Below are positions 1 through 11,768 of a stretch of DNA of 64,000 nucleotides, one piece after another. How positions within the stretch are numbered: the first letter of the stretch is position 1; each line of letters starts with the position of its first letter. The stretch comes from Embiotoca jacksoni (taxonomy: Eukaryota > Chordata > Actinopteri > Embiotocidae). The notes below the pieces were generated by a model. It was not told where the DNA came from and ran no database searches. It saw nothing but the letters and a program-made list of their open reading frames with translations. The stretch covers positions 21,001-85,000 of the forward strand of contig JAKOON010000112.1 in the NCBI GenBank assembly GCA_022577435.1, read 5' to 3'. The position numbers were made by a program, and so were the translations under genes.

Positions 1-194
1 TAATAGAGCATTCACCTGTACACTGATCATATGACTGATAAGGGACACCTGAATCTATATGCCACGGCAGGGGGGTGGAGCCTGAGATGAGACACACCTG
101 CCCAACAGGTGTGTTTAGCTGTTCAGCACACAGACAGGCAGAGCACAACAACACGGGCAGGCTGTTGTTACCATAGCAACCAACGTGCTGACAT

Positions 195-771
195 TCATAT
201 GTCAAAGGTCATCGAGGTCAGAGGTCAGTATTACATAAAGATCACATAAAAAGTAAGGTTAAAGTTCATCAGGAGGTCACCACCTAACACCTGTACGTGT
301 TTAAGAGGTTACGTACGGTTAGTAGAGGTCATCTGAAGGTCATGTTCAGGTAGTGATGATTTGAAGATCAGTGGGTCAGGTAGAGGTCAGGGGTCAAATA
401 CAGAGGTCGCTTAATAATCATTAAGATGAAGATGTGGAGGTCTGATGATCTTGTCGAGATCTTGTGGAGGTCATATAAAGGTCACACAGACGTATATGTC
501 TGGACTTATATAACACTTTACACTGTTTCATATTCACACACACCGATGGTACGCCATCGGGAGCAACTTGGGGTTCAGTGTCTTGCCCAAAGACACTTCC
601 GCATGTGGACAGAAGTAGTCGGGAATCGAACCATCAACATTCGGATCAGTGGGCGGCCCGCTCTACCATCTGAGGCACAGCAGCCCGAGGTCAGATGAAG
701 GCCATGTGAAGGTTATATTTACAGAGGTCATGTCAAGGTCATCTAAAGGTCCTCTAAAAGTCATTTAAAGG
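195..771. other. 3' flank of fnbp1, rich in AGGTCA half-sites
   Basis: This stretch lies downstream of the fnbp1 stop codon and probably includes its 3' UTR. It holds no gene that I can support. It is crowded with AGGTCA-like hexamers, mostly on the plus strand. One perfect direct repeat with one-base spacing (AGGTCA-G-GGGTCA) lies at 384-396, and an extended TCAAGGTCA half-site lies near 733. A SINE-like repeat interrupts the stretch at about 525-690. The bases before 195 show nothing recognisable. Confidence 0.4.
525..690 (-). repeat. tRNA-headed SINE-like repeat, truncated copy
   Basis: Read on the minus strand, this has a tRNA-like head with a B-box-like GGTTCGATTCC, followed by the body about one-base-per-position similar to the plus-strand copy at 33985-34255 (a tract ending in an AAGACACTGAACCC motif). 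The family is widespread in teleost genomes. The copy is cut short before the usual tail. The open frame across it is a by-product of the repeat, not a gene. Confidence 0.6.
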
Positions 772-3700
772 TCATATGTAGGTCATAGCACCTTTGGCGC
801 TGCTGTCCAGGAAGACTTTGATGTAGGACGTGGGGACGTATCCTTCCTCCTCCAGGTTCCGCCGTACTCGTGTCCAACCGTCCCCTTTGTCTTCTTCCAC
901 CACAGAAAGTAGTTCTCCCTCCACCATCGACAGAGTGCCTTCATTCTGACCTGCACAGCATCAATAACATGTTCACACCTCAGAGGGCAACATGAAACCA
1001 GCTGAAACAGGAAGTTTACCCACAAAGTTTTGCATCAAATATTGGATCTCCCTTTGAAACCCTGCAGTTTTCTGATTGGAGGAGCCATGACACTAATTTT
1101 AAAGTGACATCAATGTTTCCTTCATGGAGACACAACAAGTTGATAATGTTCTAAGGTTCTGTTTTTAGAACATGTTGATAATGTTTTAAAGTTCTGTTGT
1201 TAGAACGAGTTAATAACGTTGTAAGGTTCTGTTGTCAGAACGTGTTAATAACGTTTTAAGGTTCTGTTGTTAGAACAAGTTAATAATGTTTTAAAGTTCT
1301 GTTGTTAGAACGAGTTAATAACATTTTAAGGTTCTGTTGTTAGAACGAGTTAATAATGTTTTAAGGTTCTGTTGTTAGAACGAGTTAATAACATTTTAAG
1401 GTTCTGTTGTTAGAACGAGTTAATAACGTTGTAAGGTTATGTTGTTAGAACGAGTTAATAATATTCGATGGTTCTGTTGTTAGAATGAGTTAATAACATT
1501 TTAAGCTTCTGTTGTTAGAACGAGTTAATAACATTGTAAGGTTCTGTTGTTAGAACGAGTTAATAATGTTCTAAAGTTCTGTTGTTAGAACGAGTTAATA
1601 ATGTTGTAAGGTTCTGTTGTTAGAACGAGTTAATAACATTCTAAGGTTCTGTTGTTAGAACAAGTTAATAATTTTCTAAGGTTCTGTTGTTAGAACGAGT
1701 TAATAACATTCTAAGGTTCTATTGTTAGAACATTCCTGTGTTCTGAGATGATTTGTGTTGTGGTGGCATTTAAATATACATGAATTAAAATAAAAATTGA
1801 AGGTAAAAATTCAGGTTTAAAACATGGAACTTCACTCTACTGTTTGTTTTACTTTGATAGTCTGCAGGAAGTCAGACCTTGAAACGGGTAGAGAGACTTG
1901 CAGGTGCCGATACTTGGTAACGGTTCTTCATCGTCAAAGTCATCATCAAACTCAGAGCTGCGAGACTTGAAGTGAAGCTCAGCACTGTTATCTTCAGTGT
2001 AGCTGCCATCAGGACTGAAGACAGACAGGTGGACAGAGGGAGAGACGGAGGTGGATAGAGAGACAGACAGGTGGACAGAGAGACAGGTTGACATAGGAAG
2101 AGACAGGTGGACAGAGACAGGTGAGCAGAGACAGATAGGTGGACAAAGAGACAGACAAGTGGACAGAGAGAGAGATTTATTGTGAGCTGTAAGTTTGTAG
2201 TGGATGTCTAAAAAATGTCAGAATAAGCTGAGAACTGAGACTGTTCACGAGTACATCAAAGACAGCTGATGAGATTAAAACCAATATTAGTAATCAGTAA
2301 TTAATAATCAATAATCAGTAGTCAATAATCAGCAATTAATAATCAATAACCAGTAATCAATAATCAGTGATCAATAACCAGTAAACAGTGATCAATAATC
2401 AGTCATTAATAATCAATAATCAGTGATCAATAATCAGTGATCAATAACCAGTAATCAATAACCAGTGATCAATAACCAGTAATCAATAATCAGTGATCAA
2501 TAACCAGTAATCAATAATCAGTGCTCAGTAATCAATAATCAGTGATCAATAATCAGTACCTCTCTCTGCTGACCGGACTGCGGTTGTCCAGTTGTTTCAA
2601 GCTGCTGCTTCCAGGTGTTGTTGACTGAGAGTTTAACCCACAACCTGCACTCTGCCTCCTGCTGCCTTGATCAGAGGACCTGCTGTCAGCCTCCGACAAC
2701 CACACCTGTAGTAACACAACAGACACACAACATGTTAACACAACAGACACACCTGTAGTAACACAACAGACACACAACATGTTAACACAACAGACACACC
2801 TGTAGTAACACAACAGACACACAACATGTTAACACAACAGACACACCTGTAGTAACACAACAGACACACAACATGTTAACACAACAGACACACCTGTAGT
2901 AACACAACAGACACACAACATGTTAACACAACAGACACACCTGTAGTAACACAACAGACACACAACATGTTATACAGTGTGTAATATATACAGTGCGTGT
3001 ACAGTATGTATTACAGCGTGTCGTATATACAGTGTGTATGTAGTGTGTAGTATTCAGAGTGTGTATTACAGTGTGTAGTGTGTACAGTGTGAGTGTAGTG
3101 TGTGGTACATAAATTGTGTATTAGTGTGTGTCTGATTTAGTAAACATTTATGTGTGTAAAATCAGGTTCAAACTCCAAATCACCCACAAAACAATGTCCA
3201 TCAGATCTACTGACGACGTGCAGCGACGATTTCATCTTTCAAATGTGCAGTTTAACACACGTTGTCCATTCTGCATGTTTTCCTCCATCATATGTAATAT
3301 TGGATGTTTCCACCTGAAGGAGTAAAATACTGAGGAAACATGCAAATAGAACAATTTATCACCTGCAACGATATTTACTGAACCTGGAAGTAGAAACAGG
3401 AGAAGTGATTGTTGTGTATTTTAGTACGACTGAAGGTTTTAATCAGATGAACATCAGGAGGGCACGGTGGTGCAGTGGTTAGCACTGTCACCTCACAGCA
3501 AAAAAGGTTCTGGGTTCGAATCCGGTCCTGGGCCTTTCTGTGCGGAGTTTGCATGTTCTCCCTGTGCTTGCGTGGGTTCTCTCCGGGTTCTCCGGCTTCC
3601 TCCCATCATCCAAAAACATGCACCTCAGGTCAGGTTACCTGGCGCCGCGCTAGTGGCAGCCTGCTGCAGCATCTCCCCCCTGAGAGCCCCCCTGCTGTAG

Positions 3701-5559
3701 CGAAGAAATTTCCCCTCGGGGATTAATAAAGAAATTTCCCCTCGGGGATTAATAAAGTGTATAAAAAAAAATAAAAAAAAAAAAAAAAAATACGGCTGCT
3801 CTTATTGTGAAGGAGACACGGCTGCTCTTATTGTGAAAGAGACGCAGGAAACCATAGAATACGTAGAGAACCAGGTTTTACACCCGTTAAACATTTCTGA
3901 TGTCAGAGGCAGAAATTATTCAGACATATCGTTTGTCAGCGATGATATTTCTGAGTTATTGAATGAACTGAAAGATGATTGACAGCCAACAACAAGAAGG
4001 AGCCACAAAATACCAGCAAAGTCAGAACTTCTTCCGACTCAGCATTTTGCTGCCTCTGGGTGGTTCCAGCGTATCTCTGCTTGGATCTCCCTCCAGTCCT
4101 GTTATTCAGGTGAGCTGTCACATCCTGAATGAGTCCTGCAGAATTCACAGGTAGCTTCATCTGGTTCACGAGACCTCCAGGAACTCAATGAAACATCAGC
4201 TGCTCATCACAGAAATATCTGGACCTGCTGATCAGTGTCTGTTAGAGGATCTCATCCACCGTCCTCCTCTTTTATTGGAGACGTTTTATTATTAAGACTT
4301 TTTTTCACCTTTTTCCCACGGTATTGACTTTCTTGCTAATAATCTCTTATGAACTGTTTTGTTCTTGTTATATTTATATTTCTTAATTTTAATAGGATCA
4401 GATTTCCTTTTGCGGTCGCTGTGTTTTTTATTGTTGGATTCACTTTAACACACAAAACCTCATTTAAATGCAGAGATTTGCACCTGATTTCAATGACGCA
4501 ATTACTCAGTAAATTAGGCCCAGTGTGTGTTTCCAGTGAGTGTTTCCAGTTGAGTGTTTCCAGTGAGTGTTTCCAGTTGAGTGTTTCCAATGAGTGTTTC
4601 CAGTGAGTGTTTCCAGTGTGTGTTTCCAGTCTGTGTTTCCAATGAGTGTTTCCAATGAGAGTTTCCAGTGTGTGTTTCCAGTGAATGTGTCCAGTGAGTG
4701 TTTCCAGTGTGTTTCCAGTGCATGTATACAGTGTGTGTACAGTGTGTAGTATATACAGTGTGTGTACACACCTGGTTCCTCTTTAGCTCCTCCTCCAGTC
4801 GCTGCAGACTTTGCTTCACTTCCTCCAGTCGAGGCTCCAAACTACGAATGTCTCCCATCTGAGGACTTCGTTCATAAACGTCCTTCATCTTCATCAGAGC
4901 GTCTCTGAAACACACAGACACACAACCTGAGACACAGACACACAACCCGAGACACAGGCACACAACCCAATACAGACACACAACCCGAGACACAAACACA
5001 CAACCTGAGACAGACACACAACCTGAGACAGACACACAACCTGAGACACAGACACACAACCCGAGACACAGACACAGCATGTGTGTGTGTGTGTGTGTGT
5101 GTGTGTCTGTGAGGGTGTGTGTCTGTGTGTGAGTATCTGTCTGTGAGTGTGTGCGTGTGTGTGTCTATGATTGTGCGTGTCTGTGTGAGTATCTGTCTGT
5201 TTGTGAGTTTATGTGTGTCTGTGAGTGTATGTGCGTGTCTGTCTGAGTGTCTGTGTGTCTGTGAGTGTGTACCTCTGCTCCCTCTCCTTCTGGATCTCCT
5301 CGTTGATGTTGTTCATTCTGCTCTGTAGTTTCTTGCGTCTCTGTTCAGGAGGGAGGTGACTGCAGTCTGCAGGACTGGAACCCTGCAACATGTTTACACT
5401 TGTTTACATCAGTAACACAACAACAAGAAACAAAAACCTTATGTGGTTAACACACCTGTGTGGTGACAGGGGAGATATACTGACCAGTTTGAGTGACAGC
5501 TGTCCAATCAGGGGAGAGCATGAAAGAAAAAACAAACATCAAAACACAACATCGTACAC

Positions 5560-5598
<39 letters not shown>

Positions 5599-6618
5599 TA
5601 CCCCTCTCTTCAGGCTGCGGAGACACTGCTTCCTGGTTCTGGAGCCAGACGTCATGAGGTCATTCAGTCGCTGTGTGATTGGCTCTCTGGAGGCAGGGGG
5701 TGGGGACTGGGGACTGTTGACCACACCCCCAGGTGAAGGTGAGGTGGGGGGTGGAGGTGGAGGCTGCCGGGGGGAGGACAGGAGGGTCAACAGCTAGAGG
5801 GAGGAAGACAGAGGTGATCAGGACAGCCAGTTGACTTCTCCAGGTGTGTACACAGACTGTATATAAAAGAGGGCAGAGTCAATACTCATTAAAAAGCATC
5901 CAGTTCTCTCTTCAAACACAAAGTCAGTAAAAGTTTTATTTCATAATGGTGTCATTAGATAAACACCCTCCTGCTTCAGCATTCATTACATATGAGGACT
6001 CTAACACAGATGTGTTTGGGGTGGGACTCTTTGATTGACAGGTCTGTGGTGCAGATCGATTTCTGCTATCGGTGGGCGGGACTTAGTGTCATCGGGTACT
6101 CAGATATATCCCTCACATTAGGTCACTTCTGACTGCAAAAAACAAGATGTGTCAAACGGAAATGCTGAACTTGAGGTTTTATGACAGCAGCCTACAAAGC
6201 AGCGTGTGTGTGTGTGTGAGATTTGAATACCTTGTTTTTGCGTATAAAGGGCCACAGCTTCCTGCTGTGTCTCCGCCCCTCAGTCCGATTGTCAAGGTAA
6301 CTGGATTCAGAGATGCTCCGCCTCATAGAGGAACTGTAGTCTTCGAACTCGACATCACCTGGAGGGTCGAACCCTGATTTATACACCTCCACCACCTGCC
6401 GGGTGTCCTACACACACACAACCCACAGTCTCACATCTGACCTTTGACCTTTACAGCCATCAGCCTGTTTGAAATAAAAACAATGAGATAAAGTTTCTTC
6501 CGTCCTCCAGGTCTCTGTCTCCATCTCCCGGACACTCGTCCAACGTCTTTACCTCTGCAGACACCAGCTGCAGCTGAACTCACACTGAACCCCGAGCTGC
6601 TGCCGAGGGCAACCCATT

Positions 6619-6660
<42 letters not shown>

Positions 6661-8606
6661 CTCTCAGGAGATGAACTGTTGAATAAGATCAGATCATTTA
6701 TTATTATTTATTAATGATACCTGTGAGAGTTTTGATATCTTCACCCTTCCTTTTGTTTTTAATTACTAAACTTTGGTGCCATCTGCTGGATTTTAAGATG
6801 CATTTAGGCCAAATGTCGTCACTCCAAGTTCATGAACAAAACATGGAGGATCCGGCCCGAGATTTGGATCTCATTCCAGATAGATTAGCAGCTGATGGTT
6901 GGTCTCAGATCCAGCAACCAGAACCATCCAGTCTCTCATTAGTAGGACTTTAACCCTTTGTGCACTGCTTTTGATAATGAACACTTGAGATCCAATACGG
7001 GACATTTCAGGGATTTCTATAAAATGATTCCTGGGGAGGTTTGATCTCATCCTATGGTTCTGTTTATGAACCAACCAACAGTTCATGAACCACTCAGACT
7101 TCAGCATTTGGTTGTTCAGCAGGTTCAAATCTCAGAAGGAGCAAAGTAAAACAGAGATGGAAGCCAGAGGAGCCTCACCTTCCTGGGCTGGATGCTCTCC
7201 GAAGCGTCCATCATGGCGTTCAGACAGCGACTCACAACAGGAAGAACTTTTCTCTCGGCTTCGGCTGACGAACGCATCGCTTCGCCGATTCTCTCGATCC
7301 GCCGCTCCTCCATGTCCTGGACACGCTGCGGAGAAACACGTCAGTACTTCAGCAGGGCTCATTGATCACTGGTACCAGTAGGTTTACCTGGTATATAACT
7401 GGTACCAGTGTGTGCATTGTGTGTGGTAGTGCTGGTTTACCTGGTATATAACTGGTACCAGTGTGTGGTAGTGCTGGTGCTGGTCCTGGTTAAACTGGTT
7501 TAAACTGGTCACATAATCTTTCCTGGATTCTTCAGCAGCTTGTTGTTTCAGCTGAGCTGTCTGACGAGCCTGAAACCAGTAGAAAAGTAAGAATAAAACT
7601 TCTCATAGAAACAACAGCGGTGTCTAATGATATCTTTGTATGATTGACAGACAAAAAACATGAATGACTAATAAATGAGAGACGTTACCTTCAGCGAGCA
7701 GCGCTGTGACAGAGACAGACAGGAGTTGAGACTCAGTTCAATATGATAATCGTGATGGATTAAAAGTATCAGCTGTTTCATTAAGGCACCACAACAGTTG
7801 ACCTCAAGCACAGCTGTGTGACTATCAGCTGACTGGCAACATCCAATTATATTAAAGCAGTGTTACTTCCTCCTATCCAATTTATTCTGTTTTATTTCAA
7901 TGAATGTTTATGCGTTTTATTTATATTTATATTTTTGACCTTCTCTCCATCCGTCTTGTTGTCGAGGTCGATTCTATCCGAGATGTGCTGGGCTCGTTCC
8001 GCCTCCTTACAGTCACGTTCAAACCGACGTTTACTCTAAACAACACAAAGAAAACAACAAATCAATAAAAACAACATCACAGCTGTTACACTGCTTTCTG
8101 GTTTCTCAGCTGAAGGATATCAAATTGTCCTGTTTTTTTTGACCTGCTGAAGTTTTGACTCAGAGGGGGAGGTGTTGGTGGGTGGAGTCAGATGTTGAGG
8201 TGGGGGGTCAGACATTAGGCGAGTGGTGTCAGGTTTGTTGGAGGGCGGAGTCAGTGTGAGGTGGGTGTGGCGAGTGGGTCGCTTACAGACTCTAGCTGTT
8301 TCCAGGAGCTCTCAATGTGCTGCTGGGCACGGCGGCCATCTTGGAAATGCTGCAAAAATAACAAACTGGTCAACGCTGAACATAGTGGTGACATCATCAT
8401 GAGTCACACTGAAATCATACTTGAAGTAGGCCTCAACAGAGATTTTTTATTTTGAAAGTCAGTGTGTTCTTCCATCATTTACTGTCTCACAACAGCGAGC
8501 TCAACTGTGCGGGTCAGTTACTATAGTAACTGCAACTGTGCGGGTCACAGACACACAGTCCACTGTTCAGAGTTGCTGGGTGGAAGTAATGTGGAAGCTT
8601 ACTTAG

Positions 8607-8645
<39 letters not shown>

Positions 8646-11600
8646 AGTGACCTAGTTACTGTGTGTTGTATCTTATGAGATGTCAGGAATTATTCATGAG
8701 ATAAAAGAAGTGTCCTGCTCTCTGATTGGCTGTCAGCTGTCTGTTTTCTTCCTGAAAGTTTCGACTTCAACTGACGACTGAACATGAACGGCAAGTTTTA
8801 AAAAAACTGACATTCTACTTCCTGTAGCCAGAGGGATGTCACAACAATGGCAGAATGCTGATGTCACTGCGTTTTCAGTCTTCCTGTGTGTTTACTCAGT
8901 CTTCCTGTTTGTTTACTCAGTCTTCCTGTTTGTTTACTCACAGTCTTCCTGTTTGTTTACTCACAGTCTTCCTCTCGGTCTTCAGCTCCTGAGTGTATCG
9001 AGTCAGCTCACAGACGATTTGAGTGTTCAGGTTCTCAGCAAGTTCTTCTTTCTGAACCGACAGTTCATTCAGCTGCTGGAGTGTCGCTGCAAACGCCAGA
9101 CACCAGGTGTACCTGAAACAACCAATCAGACACCAGGTGTACCTGAAAACAACCAATCAGACAGTAGGTGTACCTGAAAACAACCAATCAGACAGTAGGG
9201 GTACCTGAAACAACCAATCAGACAGCAAGTGTATCTGAAACAACCAATCAGACAGTAGGTGTACCTGAAACAACCAATCAGACAGCAAGTGTACCTGAAA
9301 ACAACCAATCAGACAGTAGGGGTACCTGAAACAACCAATCAGACACCTGGTGTACCTGAAAACAACCAATCAGACAGCAAGTGTACCTGAAAACAACCAA
9401 TCAGACAGCAAGTGTACCTGAAAACAACCAATCAGACAGTAGGTGTACCTGAAAACAACCAATCAGACAGCAAGTGTACCTGAAAACAACCAATCAGACA
9501 AAAGGTGTACCTGAAAACAACCAATCAGACAACAGGTGTACCTAAAAACAACCAATCAGACACCAGGTGTACCTGAAAACAACCAATCAGACAACAGGTG
9601 TACCTGAAAACAACCAATCAGACAGTAGGTGTACCTGAAAACAACCAATCAGACAGCAAGTGTACCTGAAAACAACCAATCAGACAGCAAGTGTACCTGA
9701 AAACAACCAATCAGACACCTGGTGTACCTGAAACAACCAATCAGACACCTGGTGTACCTGAAACAACCAATCAGACACCTGGTGTACCTGAAACAACCAA
9801 TCAGACAGCAAGTGTACCTGAAAACAACCAATCAGACAGTAGGTGTACCTGAAACAACCAATCAGACAGCAAGTGTACCTGAAACAACCAATCAGACAGT
9901 AGGTGTACCTGAAAACAACCAATCAGACAGCAATTGTACCTGAAAACAACCAATCAGATACCAGGTGTACCTGAAAACAACCAATCAGACAGCAGGTGTA
10001 CCTGAAACAACCAATCAGACAGCAAGTGTACCTGAAACAACCAATCAGACAGTAGGTGTACCTGAAAACAACCAATCAGACAACAGGTGTACCTAAAAAC
10101 AACCAATCAGACACCAGGTGTACCTGAAAACAACCAATCAGACAGCAGGTGTACCTGAAAACAACCAATCAGACAGTAGGTGTACCTGAAAACAACCAAT
10201 CAGACAGCAAGTGTACCTGAAAACAACCAATCGGATACCAGGTGTACCTGAAACAACCAATCAGACAACAAGTGTACCTGAAAACAACCAATCAGACAGC
10301 AAGTGTACCTGAAAACAACCAATCAGACAGTAGGTGTACCTGAAAACAACCAATCAGACAGCAAGTGTACCTGAAAACAACCAATCAGACAGTAGGTGTA
10401 CCTGAAACAACCAATCAGACAGCAAGTGTACCTGAAAACAACCAATCAGACAGTAGGGGTACCTGAAACAACCAATCAGACACCTGGTGTACCTGAAACA
10501 ACCAATCAGACAGCAAGTGTACCTGAAAACAACCAATCAGACAACAAGTGCACCTGAAAACAACCAATCAGACAACAAGTGTACCTGAAAACAACCAATC
10601 AGACAGCAATTGTACCTGAAAACAACCAATCAGATACCAGGTGTACCTGAAAACAACCAATCAGACAGCAGGTGTACCTGAAACAACCAATCAGACAGCA
10701 AGTGTACCTGAAACAACCAATCAGACAGTAGGTGTACCTGAAAACAACCAATCAGACAACAGGTGTACCTAAAAACAACCAATCAGACACCAGGTGTACC
10801 TGAAAACAACCAATCAGACAGCAGGTGTACCTGAAAACAACCAATCAGACAGCAGGTGTACCTGAAAACAACCAATCAGACAGCAAGTGTACCTGAAAAC
10901 AACCAATCAGACACCTGGTGTACCTGAAACAACCAATCAGACACCTGGTGTACCTGAAACAACCAATCAGACAGCAAGTGTACCTGAAAACAACCAATCA
11001 CATACCAGGTGTACCTGAAAACAACCAATCAGACAGCAAGTGTACCTGAAAACAACCAATCGGATACCAGGTGTACCTGAAAACAACCAATCAGACAGCA
11101 ATTGTACCTGAAAACAACCAATCAGATACCAGGTGTACCTGAAAACAACCAATCAGACAGCAGGTGTACCTGAAAACAACCAATCAGACAGTAGGTGTAC
11201 CTGAAAACAACCAATCAGACAGTAGGGGTACCTGAAACAACCAATCAGACAGCAAGTGTACCTGAAACAACCAATCAGACAGCAGGTGTACCTGAAACAA
11301 CCAATCAGAAGGAGTTCCTTCAGTGATGTATTGATCAATGAATCAGTGGTTGATTCAGACTATTAATGATTAAAGATGAAGATGAGGAGAGTCTTCCTCT
11401 CTTCTTTTCACTGGGACATACATTGAATGCATCCATCAACCACAACAGTCATTACATGAAGATGAAGATTAGGAAACAGAGACCTTCCTCACATTTACAA
11501 ACACTGTGTCATGTTTACTACTTTCTTTGTCACCATTGGAGCACTTTTAATGACATCATCTCTCTTAGCTTTAATCTTTACCGTTAATGTTGTTGGTATT

Positions 11601-11697
11601 TATTTATTTATTATCTATGATGTACATCGGATCAGAGCTGTGTTCACCTCAGTGGCCGTTAGTGTAATTACCTTATTTCACCACAGAGGGCGCTCAG

Positions 11698-11768
<71 letters not shown>

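Noticed and set aside
9113..11308. CRISPR-like appearance of the 30-bp fnbp1 array
   Set aside because: Units are contiguous with no unique spacers, and the locus is an intron of a eukaryotic gene.
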